From Ilumatobacteraceae bacterium (GTDB lineage Bacteria; Actinomycetota; Acidimicrobiia; Acidimicrobiales; Ilumatobacteraceae), in NCBI GenBank assembly GCA_013213745.1, contig JABSQH010000091.1:1-64000 (forward strand): a stretch of DNA of 64,000 nt. The letters are read 5' to 3'. Below, piece by piece: positions 55,341 to 63,916 of this stretch (position 1 is its first letter; each line of letters starts with the position of its first letter). The notes beneath the pieces were generated by a model, which worked only from the letters and a program-made list of their open reading frames with translations, made no database searches and was not told the DNA's origin. Position numbers and translations under genes: made by a program.

Positions 55341-56435
55341 TCAGGGCACGCGCACGGGCATCAACAGGTACAGGTAGTCCTCGACACCGGCGCCGCGGAT
55401 CACCGCAGGTTTCATCGGATCCATCGTCGACAGGGTGATCTCCTCACTGTCGATGGCATCGATCCCCGCCGAGAGGTAGTCGGGATTGAACGCCACCGTC
55501 ATCTTGGTGCCGTCGTAGCTGGCGTCGATCTCCTCGGCCGCGTTGCCCACATCCTGGGTAAGCGCGGTCAGCTGCACCGTATCTCCACCGACGGTCAGCC
55601 GCACCGGGGTCGAGTCCTGCGCCAGGATCTTGACGCGGCGTATCGCCTCGAGCATCCCACCTTTGTCGACGGTCAAGACGTTGGGGTGCGACGACGGTAA
55701 GAGGTTGCGATAGTTCGGAAAGTCACCCTCGATCAGCCGTGTCGTCAGACGCGTCGAGCCGGCCTCGAACACGACCTCCCGCTCGCCGAGCCGCACCGTC
55801 AACTCATCGTCACCGTCGAGCACCCGCTGCAACTCAGCGAGCGCCCGAGCAGGAATCAGCACCCGTTGGCCAGAGCCGAGCACCGACGACTCCGGCAGGT
55901 CACGCACCGCAAGGCGATACGAGTCGGTGGCGACCATGCGCAGCCCGTCTTCTTCAGCAGCGAGCAACACACCGGTCAGCACAGCCCTGGCATCGTCGGA
56001 GGACGCCGCCCGCACGACCTGGCGCAACGCATCGCGCATGACATCGGCGGACAAGGTCACTGCGTCGGCGGAGGGCTCGGCCTGCGCGGGATAATCGTCC
56101 AGTGCCAGCGGTCGCACAGAAAATTGCGAACGACCGGCACTGATCGCCAACTCCTCCTCACCGAGTTCGACCTCTGCAGCACCGGCTGGCAGCGCCCGGA
56201 TGATGTCGGCAACGAGACGCGCCGGCACCACCACAGCGCCGTCGCGTTCGCCGCCGACGTCGACGGTGAGTCGAATCGTCAATTCGAGGTCGGTGCCGAT
56301 GACGACGAGTTCATCGCCAGTGACCTCCATACGGACACCTGCGAGCACCGGCAACGTGCCAGTTCGATTGGTGGCCGCACGACCAGCTGACGTGACGGCA
56401 TCGGCGAGCACGTCTCGTTCACAACGAAACTTCAC
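55341..56435 (-). CDS. dnaN: DNA polymerase III beta sliding clamp
   Basis: The 364-residue protein has the three-domain clamp layout, with VATDSYRLAVRDLP in domain 2 and the closing YLLMPVRVP typical of beta clamps. It encircles DNA and tethers polymerase III. The GTG start follows a GAGAGG ribosome site by 8 nt. The gene is separated from dnaA by 238 bp containing degenerate DnaA-like boxes. Confidence 0.97.
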   Translation of the reverse strand: MKFRCERDVLADAVTSAGRAATNRTGTLPVLAGVRMEVTGDELVVIGTDLELTIRLTVDVGGERDGAVVVPARLVADIIRALPAGAAEVELGEEELAISAGRSQFSVRPLALDDYPAQAEPSADAVTLSADVMRDALRQVVRAASSDDARAVLTGVLLAAEEDGLRMVATDSYRLAVRDLPESSVLGSGQRVLIPARALAELQRVLDGDDELTVRLGEREVVFEAGSTRLTTRLIEGDFPNYRNLLPSSHPNVLTVDKGGMLEAIRRVKILAQDSTPVRLTVGGDTVQLTALTQDVGNAAEEIDASYDGTKMTVAFNPDYLSAGIDAIDSEEITLSTMDPMKPAVIRGAGVEDYLYLLMPVRVP

Positions 56436-56492
56436 AGTCGGAACCTCTCCTCATGCAGGGATGTCTCAACAGACAGGGGCAGTAGTAGGTGC

Positions 56493-56549
56493 TGTGGATT
56501 GGGGACGAGCGCCCGTTTGCCCAGCGTAGAGGCCAAGACGTTGCCCACA
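56493..56549. promoter_or_regulatory. DnaA-box-like sites in the dnaN-dnaA spacer
   Basis: TGTGGATTG (56493-56501) and TTGCCCACA (56541-56549) differ from the TTGTCCACA/TTATCCACA consensus by one or two bases. Other weaker sites follow. In Streptomyces and Mycobacterium the origin lies in this spacer, but this one is short and not AT-rich. Confidence 0.35.
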
Positions 56550-56673
56550 CGGGATACGTCGTCGTCCCCATGTCGCGACTCACAGCGATGTGGTTCGGTG
56601 GATAGCCGGCGATGATCCACCGGTACGCAGGGGTTGTCCGCCGGCTGTCCCCCGTTCGTCCCCATGTGCGTCA

Positions 56674-58104
56674 TCACTTGAGCTGCTGTAACAGGTCGGT
56701 GACCTGGTCGTAGATCTGTTTGCGTTCGCTCATCAGGTGTTGGATCTTTTCGTTGGCATGGATCACGGTGGTGTGGTCACGGCCGCCGAACAGTCGGGCG
56801 ATCGCGGGATAACTGAGATCGGTCATCTCGCGGAACACGTACATCGCAATCTGCCGCGCGGTGACGAGCGGTCGTTGCCGGCTGCGTCCCTTCAGGTCCT
56901 CGACGGGGAACTTCAAGATGTCAGCGATCTCGGCGAGCAGCTCCTCGTCGGTGCGGACCTTGGGCTTGTTCTCCTTGAGCAAGTCGGCCAACTGACTCTG
57001 CGCCAGGTCGGTCGTGATCGGGACTTGGTTGAGACTGGCGAAGGCGGTGACGCGGATCAGTGCACCCTCCAACTCGCGGATGTTGGTGGCGATGTTGGTG
57101 GCGACGAACTCGAGAGTGTCATCGGGAACGCTGACGCGGTCGCGTTCTGCCTTGTTGCGCAGGATCGCCAAGCGTGTCTCCAAATCCGGCGGTTGGATGT
57201 CGGTGATCAGACCCCACTTGAAGCGACCGCGGAGGCGCTCTTCGAGTGTGGGAATCGCATCGGGCATGCGATCTGAAGAGATCACGATCTGTTTGTTGGC
57301 ACCGTGCAACGAGTTGAACGTGTGGAAGAACTCTTCCTGCAGGCCCTCTTTTCCGGCGATGAATTGGATGTCGTCGATCAAGAGCACGTCGATGTCGCGA
57401 TACCGGCGACGCAGCGAGTTGGTGGTGTTCTGGCGGATGGCGTCGACGTACTCGTTCATGAACGTCTCGGTCGACACGTAGCGAACTTCGTGGTGCTGGT
57501 AATTCGAGTGGACGTAGTGGCCGATTGCGTGAAGGAGGTGGGTCTTGCCGAGCCCGGCCGATCCGTAGATGAACAGCGGGTTGTAGCTCCTCGCTGGGGT
57601 TTCGGCGACACGCAGCGCCGCGGCGAGAGCGAATTGGTTGGAGGCTCCCTTCACGAACGTCTCGAACGTGTAGCGCGGGTTCAGCCCAGCTTCGTCGAGG
57701 AGGTTGCGAGCCCCGGTGTTGTCGCGCTCACCGTCGACATCGGCGTCACTGGTTCGTTGCGGTGCAGTCGAATCGATCGAGGGCTGATCGGCGGCGCGAC
57801 CGTCGATGGTTTCGGTGACCAGCGCATCGGCCGCGGGCATCTCGGGAGCGGTGCCGTTGGCATCGACATCGATGTCGACCGCGAGATGCCCGAGGTTTGC
57901 TTCGTGGAGAGCTTCGGTGACCAGCGGCAGGAATCGGGTCAGAATTCGGTCACGTACGTACGCGCTGGGTGCTTGCAGGCGAAGGTAGTCGTCGTCGACG
58001 TTGAGCGGCACGACGTCTTGAAACGTGGAGAACCAGACGGATTCAGCAAGTTGTGACCGCAACGACACCGTTACTTGTGTCCACACATCGTCGGCGTCGG
58101 TCAT
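56674..58104 (-). CDS. dnaA: Chromosomal replication initiator DnaA
   Basis: The 476-residue initiator has domain I (about 1-85), a variable acidic domain II, the AAA+ domain with Walker A GSAGLGKTHLLHAIG and Walker B DVLLIDDIQFIAGKE, and the DNA-binding domain IV with the signature GGRDHTTVIHANEKI. The ATG at 58104 gives the usual N-terminus (DVWTQVTVSLRSQL); upstream in-frame GTG at 58200 would add an unlikely extension. DnaA boxes upstream suggest autoregulation. Confidence 0.97.
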   Translation of the reverse strand: MTDADDVWTQVTVSLRSQLAESVWFSTFQDVVPLNVDDDYLRLQAPSAYVRDRILTRFLPLVTEALHEANLGHLAVDIDVDANGTAPEMPAADALVTETIDGRAADQPSIDSTAPQRTSDADVDGERDNTGARNLLDEAGLNPRYTFETFVKGASNQFALAAALRVAETPARSYNPLFIYGSAGLGKTHLLHAIGHYVHSNYQHHEVRYVSTETFMNEYVDAIRQNTTNSLRRRYRDIDVLLIDDIQFIAGKEGLQEEFFHTFNSLHGANKQIVISSDRMPDAIPTLEERLRGRFKWGLITDIQPPDLETRLAILRNKAERDRVSVPDDTLEFVATNIATNIRELEGALIRVTAFASLNQVPITTDLAQSQLADLLKENKPKVRTDEELLAEIADILKFPVEDLKGRSRQRPLVTARQIAMYVFREMTDLSYPAIARLFGGRDHTTVIHANEKIQHLMSERKQIYDQVTDLLQQLK

Positions 58105-58180
58105 CTCGATGGGATCTCTTCTCGGACGGGGCGTGTAACGGGCGGTGAAGTGATATCTGGCCGGTGATCTGGACGGTGCG

Positions 58181-58201
58181 TCGTCCACACCGTTGTCCAC
58201 A
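58181..58201. promoter_or_regulatory. DnaA boxes upstream of dnaA
   Basis: TTGTCCACA at 58193-58201 matches the actinobacterial box exactly, and TCGTCCACA at 58181-58189 has one mismatch. The two are 12 bp apart and face the same way. Confidence 0.6.
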
Positions 58202-58316
58202 TGATGGGGACACCGCCGGCGGAGCGAGCGAGCGACCGAACCTACCAGTTCTGTCGCGCTCGGAAAACTGGGGCGTCACCCCTGCTCAGAGAGCATTTGC
58301 TTCGTTGCCGTCCACC

Positions 58317-58325
58317 TGTGGGTAA
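58317..58325. promoter_or_regulatory. DnaA-box-like site near rpmH
   Basis: TGTGGGTAA reads TTACCCACA on the minus strand, one mismatch from TTATCCACA. A further GCGTCCACA lies at 58394-58402. Confidence 0.35.
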
Positions 58326-58454
58326 CTTACATCAATGTGGTTCGCGGTTCGTGGAGCCGGCTGTTCAGCGCCAGGCGCTCACGATCACGAGCGGCGTCCA
58401 CAGGGACGGGCGCATCGTCGCGCCATCCTCTCCCCGGCAAACTCGTCGAGACGG

Positions 58455-58484
58455 TTGGGATGGGTCCGACGCGCGCCGTAGCCT
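58455..58484 (+). promoter_or_regulatory. rpmH promoter
   Basis: -35 TTGGGA (58455-58460) and -10 TAGCCT (58479-58484) are 18 bp apart and 32 bp upstream of the rpmH ATG. The spacing fits a housekeeping sigma promoter. Confidence 0.5.
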
Positions 58485-58516
58485 TTCCAGGTTCCCGGTT
58501 TGAGTTCGGAGTCCCG

Positions 58517-58651
58517 ATGAAGCGCACGTATCAACCCAACAATCGACGTCGGTCGAGGAAGCACGGGTTTCGCGCCCGGATGCAGACCCGCGGCGGTCGC
58601 GCGGTCGTCCGGTCGCGCCGGGCCAAGGGACGGCAGCGTCTGTCAGCTTGA
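58517..58651 (+). CDS. rpmH: 50S ribosomal protein L34
   Basis: The 44-residue basic protein starts [20 protein letters not shown] and keeps the L34 [19 protein letters not shown] core. It binds 23S rRNA in the large subunit. Its TGA overlaps the TTG start of rnpA (TTGA), so translation is coupled. Confidence 0.97.
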   Translation: MKRTYQPNNRRRSRKHGFRARMQTRGGRAVVRSRRAKGRQRLSA

Positions 58652-59046
58652 TCCACTCGCTCCGTGACCGCGAGTCGTTCGTTCGAGTGCGGCGGCACGG
58701 GGTACGGTTACGTGCCGAAACGTTGTGGTGTTCGTTCCTTCCCGATCCGTTGGTGACTCCGCCGTGCGTGGGGTTTGCGATTCCCCGCGCGATGGGAACC
58801 GCTGTCGCTCGCAACCGGCTACGACGACGGCTGCGCGCCCTGCTCAGAACGCGCGACATGCCTCCCGGCGAGTACGTGTTCGGGACCATCAACACGACGC
58901 GATCTGCGAACACGTCATCGATACGGCGTCAATCGACGGAACGTTCGTTCGAACAATTGCGCCACGAGGTCGACCAGCTCCTCGCCAGACTCCCGTCACC
59001 GGAGGCCGCGTCGGATCAGCGCCGACATGGGGACGACGGCGGATGA
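58648..59046 (+). CDS. rnpA: Ribonuclease P protein component
   Basis: The 132-residue protein assists RNase P RNA in trimming the 5' ends of tRNA precursors. The conserved central cleft motif is [14 protein letters not shown], preceded by [10 protein letters not shown]. It starts with TTG overlapping the rpmH stop, and its own TGA overlaps the yidD ATG. The tail after about residue 110 is acidic and unconserved-looking. Confidence 0.93.
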   Translation: MIHSLRDRESFVRVRRHGVRLRAETLWCSFLPDPLVTPPCVGFAIPRAMGTAVARNRLRRRLRALLRTRDMPPGEYVFGTINTTRSANTSSIRRQSTERSFEQLRHEVDQLLARLPSPEAASDQRRHGDDGG

Positions 59047-59255
59047 TCGCGGCGATCGAGTGGTATCAGCGGGCCGCCGAAGGTCGTCCGTCACCATGCC
59101 GCTTCTATCCGTCTTGTTCCGCGTACGCCCACGAAGCCTTTGTCGTCCACGACACGTGGCGGGCGACGTGGTTGACCCTGCGCCGGCTGAGTCGCTGTCG
59201 ACCCCTCGGTCCGTCTGGCTACGACCCGGTCCCGCTGCCCCCAGGTGATCGTTGA
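59043..59255 (+). CDS. yidD: Membrane protein insertion efficiency factor YidD
   Basis: The 70-residue protein has the YidD signature CRFYPSCSAYAHEAF and a C-terminal RPLGPSGYDPVP. It is thought to aid membrane insertion with YidC. The start overlaps the rnpA stop (ATGA) and its stop overlaps the yidC start, so the whole block is coupled. Confidence 0.93.
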   Translation: MIAAIEWYQRAAEGRPSPCRFYPSCSAYAHEAFVVHDTWRATWLTLRRLSRCRPLGPSGYDPVPLPPGDR

Positions 59256-60373
59256 TGTTGTTCGAAATTCCTGCAGCGTTGTTGTCCTGGTTCTACGGGC
59301 TGACCAACAGCTACATCGTCGCGATCGCACTGATCGCCGCAGTGGTGATGGCGATCACCACCCCGCTCACCTTGAAGAGCACCAAGGGGATGCTCGAGAT
59401 GCAGAAGCTGGCGCCCGAGATGCGCAAGCTGCAGAACGAGTACCGCAGCGATCGCCAGAAACTCAACGAAGAGATGATGAAGCTCTATCAAGAGCACAAG
59501 GTCAATCCGCTCTCTTCGTGTCTCCCGCTCCTCGCTCAAGCGCCGGTGTTCTACATCATGTTCCGCATCCTGCGCGGCTTGATCTACACCCCCCGCGGGG
59601 CGGCCGCGCCGGTGGCCGAGCGCGTGTGGTTGACCTTCGGCAACGAGGCCGAAGCCGCTGATCCCGGGTTCATTCCGCGCTACCTGTCCACCGACTCCGA
59701 CCTGTATCTGGCGCTGTTCGGCGAGCGCGAAATGATGTCGCTGGGTCTCGACCTCTCGCGCTCGGCGTTGGAGGCAGTGGCCGACGGATTCGGCGGGGGG
59801 ATCATCTACGTCCTCCTCGTTGTCTTGCTCGGCGGGTTGTACTTCGTGCAGCAGCGCATGGTCGCCGCTCGGGCGTCGGTCAGTCCCACGATGTCGCCTG
59901 CACAGCAGAAGCTGATGCAGTACTTGCCCGTGGTGTTCGCGATCTTCCAGGTGTTCTTCCTCGCCGCGCTGGTCGTGTACTACATCTTCCAGACGTTGAT
60001 GCGCATTGGGCAGCAGGCGTACATCACGCGGCGCTTCTACGGTCACGACGAGTCACTCGGCCGACAGGCACAGCGAGCGGGAGAAGAAGCGCGCGAGCAC
60101 GCCAAAAAGAACGGTGAGGGTGGTGGTCTGTTCGCGCAAGCCAAACGTGACCTGGCCGCCGCCCGCGGCACCGACGGCGACCAGTCGTCGAAGAACGGGT
60201 CGAGCAAGTCGCCTGATAAACCGCCGACGACGAGCAAGCGGGTGACCCAGCCGAAGAACAAGCCGACCGCGTCGAACGACTCCAAGGGTCGACCGACCCC
60301 GACGCGCAAGCAGGCACAGGACAAGAAGCGGGCCTCACGACCGAAGTCGTCGAGCAAGCGACGCCGAAGCTGA
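59255..60373 (+). CDS. yidC: Membrane protein insertase YidC/Oxa1
   Basis: The 372-residue Oxa1-type insertase has an N-terminal helix (IPAALLSWFYGL), a helical cytoplasmic loop with MQKLAPEMRKLQNEYRSD, and later helices in PVFYIMFRILRGLI, GGGIIYVLLVVLLGGLYFVQ and VFAIFQVFFLAALVVYYIFQ. The last 100 residues are Lys/Ser-rich, as in Gram-positive YidC proteins that contact the ribosome. The ATG at 59255 overlaps the yidD stop (TGATG); a TTG one codon earlier is possible. Confidence 0.93.
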   Translation: MLFEIPAALLSWFYGLTNSYIVAIALIAAVVMAITTPLTLKSTKGMLEMQKLAPEMRKLQNEYRSDRQKLNEEMMKLYQEHKVNPLSSCLPLLAQAPVFYIMFRILRGLIYTPRGAAAPVAERVWLTFGNEAEAADPGFIPRYLSTDSDLYLALFGEREMMSLGLDLSRSALEAVADGFGGGIIYVLLVVLLGGLYFVQQRMVAARASVSPTMSPAQQKLMQYLPVVFAIFQVFFLAALVVYYIFQTLMRIGQQAYITRRFYGHDESLGRQAQRAGEEAREHAKKNGEGGGLFAQAKRDLAAARGTDGDQSSKNGSSKSPDKPPTTSKRVTQPKNKPTASNDSKGRPTPTRKQAQDKKRASRPKSSSKRRRS

Positions 60374-60438
60374 GCGGGCTCGGCGGCTACAACGACGACC
60401 GACACGCCGGTCGCAGCGATCACAGAAAGCGGAATGCG

Positions 60439-61335
60439 ATGGAATGGGTGGAGACGACAGCGAAGTCCCTCGACGAGGCGCGTGAACAGGCCCTCGACCA
60501 ACTGGGTGTCGGCATCGACGACGCCGAGTTCGAGGTACTCGAAGAACCGAAGCAAGGGCTGTTCGGTCGGACACGTGGCACGGCGCGGCTGCGGGCGCGC
60601 GTCCGACCGACGCCGGTCCGTCCGAAGCAGGATCGCCGGCGTCGCCGCAACGACCGCGGCCGCAACGGCAAGCAGGACGCTGCACAACAGGCGACGAAAC
60701 AGTCGACGAATCAATCCAAGGGTCGGCAGGCCCAGACCGAACAATCCAACAAGCAGACGACGAACCAGCAGAAGCAGGGTGGCGGGAAGCGCCAATCCGC
60801 TTCCCGCACGAACACGGAACCGAAAGTAGTAGCGATGAGCAACGACCAGCAGTCCCCCGCCGACGATCGACCGGCCGTGTCCCCTGATGAAGTCGGCGCA
60901 GCTGCCGTTCGTTTCGTCGATGGGTTGACCGAGGCGTTCGGAGTTGACGCAACCTCGACGTTGCAGATCGATGGCACCGAGCTCGACGTTGCCGTGAGTG
61001 GCGCCGAACTCGGACTCCTCGTCGGTCCGGGTGGCCGAACGCTCAATGCGGTCCAGGATCTCGCTCGCGTGGCGTCGCAGCGCCGTCTCGGCGATCACGA
61101 CACCCGGCTCCGCATCGACGTTGCCGGTTACCGCGCTCGCCGCGAAGAGGCACTGGAGCGTTTTGCCCGCGACGTCGCCGGGCAAGTTCGGTCGAGTGGA
61201 GTGGCCCGCTCGCTCGAGCCGATGACGTCTGCGGACCGCAAAGTGATTCACGATGTCCTCAACGACGAAGACGGTGTCCAGAGCAGGTCTGAGGGCGAAG
61301 ATCCTCAGCGTCGAATCGTCGTCGACGTCGCCTGA
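60439..61335 (+). CDS. jag: Jag (KhpB) RNA-binding protein with a long polar linker
   Basis: The 298-residue protein has a Jag_N domain (1-50, with AKSLDEAREQALDQLGVG), a basic then Gln/Asn/Thr/Lys-rich linker (about 55-132), a KH domain with GLLVGPGGRTLNAVQ and an R3H domain with ADRKVIHDVL. Jag acts with KhpA in RNA binding and cell-wall/division control. An in-frame ATG at codon 133 (60835) starts right after the linker and could give a short KH-R3H form. The gene lies 65 nt after yidC. Confidence 0.92.
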   Translation: MEWVETTAKSLDEAREQALDQLGVGIDDAEFEVLEEPKQGLFGRTRGTARLRARVRPTPVRPKQDRRRRRNDRGRNGKQDAAQQATKQSTNQSKGRQAQTEQSNKQTTNQQKQGGGKRQSASRTNTEPKVVAMSNDQQSPADDRPAVSPDEVGAAAVRFVDGLTEAFGVDATSTLQIDGTELDVAVSGAELGLLVGPGGRTLNAVQDLARVASQRRLGDHDTRLRIDVAGYRARREEALERFARDVAGQVRSSGVARSLEPMTSADRKVIHDVLNDEDGVQSRSEGEDPQRRIVVDVA

Positions 61336-61370
61336 ACGACACATTCGCGTTCGAGTGAACGCGTGACGTG

Positions 61371-61910
61371 ATGGCTGGCCATCCGCTCGACGACGTACTT
61401 GACGCTGCTCGTCGTCGGGGAATGATCGGTGACGCGCCGAACCCGGATGTCATCGACCACGCCCGACGATTTGTGGGTGCGCTCACCGACATCCGCGGCG
61501 CAGTCATCGATCTCGGGTCTGGAGCAGGCCTTCCTGGGTTGGTGATTGCTGCTGATCGGCCGGACCTCGAAGTGACGCTGCTGGATCGACGCCGCAAGCG
61601 CACAGACTTTCTTGAGCAGGTGGTGCGGCGACTCGGGTGGAGTGATCGAGTGTCGGTCCTCGCCGACGATGCAGAGCACTTCGTGGGTAGCGCTGGCGCA
61701 GGCCGCTTTTCCGCGGCGGTCGCCCGTGGGTTCGGTCCCCCGGAATGGGTCTTGCCGTTGGCGACCAGCGCAGTGCACATCGACGGTCTTGTTGTCATCA
61801 GCGATCCGCCGAGTGGGCAGCGATGGACCTCGATCGAGGTCGCGAACCCGACTGTTCGCCGTCGTGAGCTGGGGATTCGCGGCGTATCGGTGTTTCAGCG
61901 GGTGGAGTGA
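61371..61910 (+). CDS. rsmG: 16S rRNA (guanine527-N7)-methyltransferase RsmG
   Basis: The 179-residue class I methyltransferase has the SAM motif [16 protein letters not shown] and [18 protein letters not shown]. It is somewhat shorter than E. coli RsmG (207 residues). It modifies G527 of 16S rRNA; loss gives low-level streptomycin resistance in many bacteria. The ATG at 61371 was chosen; a GTG directly before it (61368) is possible. Confidence 0.92.
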   Translation: MAGHPLDDVLDAARRRGMIGDAPNPDVIDHARRFVGALTDIRGAVIDLGSGAGLPGLVIAADRPDLEVTLLDRRRKRTDFLEQVVRRLGWSDRVSVLADDAEHFVGSAGAGRFSAAVARGFGPPEWVLPLATSAVHIDGLVVISDPPSGQRWTSIEVANPTVRRRELGIRGVSVFQRVE

Positions 61911-61923
61911 GCGCCGGCTGAGC

Positions 61924-61937
61924 GTTTCACGTGAAAC
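61924..61937. promoter_or_regulatory. parS site 1
   Basis: GTTTCACGTGAAAC is the perfect 14-bp core of parS, the ParB-binding centromere site. In the 16-bp form the first base is C instead of T. Confidence 0.93.
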
Positions 61938-61971
61938 ACGTTGTGGGGTCGGTGGCCGCTCGCCCTCGTCG

Positions 61972-61985
61972 GTTTCACGTGAAAC
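61972..61985. promoter_or_regulatory. parS site 2
   Basis: A second perfect GTTTCACGTGAAAC core, 48 bp start to start from site 1 and about 97 bp before the parA start. Confidence 0.93.
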
Positions 61986-62081
61986 GACCGGTCGCGGAAT
62001 GTGGTGGGGTCCTTGATCGGAACCGCAGGTTCAGGCAGAGTGTCGGTGCTTCAGCTCTCGAGCACGAACGAAACGAGGACT

Positions 62082-62951
62082 GTGTCCCCCCGCATCATCG
62101 CGATCGCCAATCAGAAGGGCGGCGTCGGAAAAACCACTTCTGCGGTCAACCTCGGCGCAGCGCTCGCTGACCTCGGCCAGCGCACCGTCATCATCGACCT
62201 CGATCCTCAGGGCAATGCGTCCACCGGGTTAGGCATCGAGAATCGCACGCTCGAACACTCGATGTACCACGTGCTGATGCACGAGGAGCCACTCGAGAAC
62301 GTCGTCGAGCCGACCGACGTCAAGGGCCTGTTCGTCGCACCTGCGTCGCTGGATCTCGCTGGCGCGGAGATTGAACTGGTGCCAGCCTTCAGCCGTGAAC
62401 AGCGCCTCAAACGAGCGATCGCTGCCGTACACGACACCTATGATTATGTGCTGATCGACTGCCCACCGTCGTTGGGCCTGCTGACCGTGAACGGTCTCGC
62501 TGCGGCCGACGAAGTGCTCGTCCCAATTCAGTGCGAGTACTACGCGCTCGAAGGGTTGGGACAGCTGCTGCGCAATGTTGACCTGGTGAAGCGGAACCTC
62601 AATCCCGAACTCGAGCTGTCGACGATCTTGTGCGTGATGTACGACGCCCGGACCAACCTGTCGACGCAGGTCGTGAACGAAGTGCGTGAACATTTCGGCG
62701 ACAAGGTGCTGCGCTCGATCATCCCGCGCAGTGTGCGGATCTCGGAGGCACCGTCGTTCGGGCAACCGATCACAACATTCGATCCCCGTTCGCGAGGAGC
62801 GATCGCCTACCACGACGCAGCTCGCGAAGTGCATGAGAGCGCATCATCGAAGGAGGCGGCGGCATCCGCAGCACCGTCCGACGCTGCAACCCCACCGATA
62901 CCCGCTCCGGCAACCGATGATGATGCAACCGCCGATGATGGAGGAACGTGA
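62082..62951 (+). CDS. parA: Chromosome-partitioning ATPase ParA (Soj)
   Basis: The 289-residue deviant-Walker ATPase drives origin segregation with ParB. It has the Walker A KGGVGKTT at about residue 12, IIDLDPQGNAS, VLIDCPPSLG and the DNA-binding C-terminal basic residues. The last 30 residues are Ala/Pro/Asp-rich and probably disordered. The GTG at 62082 was chosen because it gives the usual short N-terminus and GAGGA lies just upstream. Its TGA touches the parB ATG. Confidence 0.95.
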   Translation: MSPRIIAIANQKGGVGKTTSAVNLGAALADLGQRTVIIDLDPQGNASTGLGIENRTLEHSMYHVLMHEEPLENVVEPTDVKGLFVAPASLDLAGAEIELVPAFSREQRLKRAIAAVHDTYDYVLIDCPPSLGLLTVNGLAAADEVLVPIQCEYYALEGLGQLLRNVDLVKRNLNPELELSTILCVMYDARTNLSTQVVNEVREHFGDKVLRSIIPRSVRISEAPSFGQPITTFDPRSRGAIAYHDAAREVHESASSKEAAASAAPSDAATPPIPAPATDDDATADDGGT

Positions 62952-63916
62952 TGGCCCGCGCCAGCGGACTCGGTAAGGGTCTGAGTTCGATCATTCCGGC
63001 AGCAGATCGGCCCGATGATGCCGACGGTGACGAGCAGGTGGTCGCCGTGCTCGACGACATCGCTGTCGACGAGGTCGTCCCCAATCCCGATCAACCTCGA
63101 GCGCATTTCGACGAACAGTCACTGGTGGAGCTCGCGGCCTCGATCGCCGAGGTCGGCGTGCTGCAGCCGATCCTCGTGCAACGTGCCGACGAGGGATACG
63201 AGCTGATCGCCGGTGAGCGTCGATGGAGAGCGGCACGTCGGGCGGGGCTGACGACGATCCCGGCGATCATTCGCGCCGCCGACTCCCTCGAACGTGTCGA
63301 GCACGCGCTCGTTGAGAACCTGCACCGCCAAGACCTCACACCGCTGGAGGAGGCCGCGGCGTACCAACAGTTGCTCGACGACTTTGAGCTCACCCACGAC
63401 CAGTTGTCGACGCGCATCGGGAAGAGTCGTTCCGCGATCAGCAACACGATCCGTCTGCTCGGACTGCCACCAGGCGTACAGCATTTGTTGGCCGACGGTC
63501 AACTGTCAGCGGGCCATGCTCGGGCGTTGCTCGGCACGCCTGACCGCAGTCTGCAAGAGCAACTGGCGCGCACTGCTGTGAGCGAGGGGTGGTCGGTGCG
63601 TGCGGTGGAACGTGCGGTGCGCGGCGACGATGCTGACGACAACACCGAGGGGTCACCCTCGTCGTCAGCGGAGACGCCACTCGACGACGATGGGACCGGC
63701 AGCGACCTTGACGGCGCCGGTCTGGCCCCGACGACCCAGCTTCGACCGCCGGGGCTACTCGAGCTCGAGCAGTTGCTCGCTGAACATCTGGACACTCGTG
63801 TCAACGTGCAAATGAAGGCACGTCACGGGCGGATCACGATCGATTTTGCAGATCTCGAAGATCTCGAACGTCTATATCGGGCGATGACCGGCGGTCACGC
63901 CGACGAGACGCCCTGA
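62951..63916 (+). CDS. parB: Chromosome-partitioning protein ParB (Spo0J)
   Basis: The 321-residue CTPase clamp loads at parS. It has the CTP-binding GERRWRAARRAGL, the helix-turn-helix LSTRIGKSRSAISNTIRLL and an acidic linker followed by the C-terminal dimerisation segment ending in LERLYRAMTG. The ATG at 62951 shares its A with the parA stop (TGATG), and a GGAGG ribosome site lies 7 nt upstream, inside parA. Confidence 0.96.
   Translation: MARASGLGKGLSSIIPAADRPDDADGDEQVVAVLDDIAVDEVVPNPDQPRAHFDEQSLVELAASIAEVGVLQPILVQRADEGYELIAGERRWRAARRAGLTTIPAIIRAADSLERVEHALVENLHRQDLTPLEEAAAYQQLLDDFELTHDQLSTRIGKSRSAISNTIRLLGLPPGVQHLLADGQLSAGHARALLGTPDRSLQEQLARTAVSEGWSVRAVERAVRGDDADDNTEGSPSSSAETPLDDDGTGSDLDGAGLAPTTQLRPPGLLELEQLLAEHLDTRVNVQMKARHGRITIDFADLEDLERLYRAMTGGHADETP

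Larger units (their letters stand above)
58105..58516. other. dnaA-rpmH divergent spacer, candidate origin/regulatory region
   Basis: This 412-bp spacer holds no gene. It contains an exact DnaA box, several near matches and the rpmH promoter. It is one of three places near dnaA with boxes, so it may be part of the origin or only control dnaA. Confidence 0.45.

Noticed and set aside
60181-60373. Lys/Ser-rich tail of yidC as a separate gene
   Set aside because: It is in frame with yidC without a stop, and basic tails are normal in Gram-positive YidC proteins.
61924-61985. CACGTG palindromes as generic regulator sites
   Set aside because: Both lie inside perfect parS cores next to parAB, which explains them fully.
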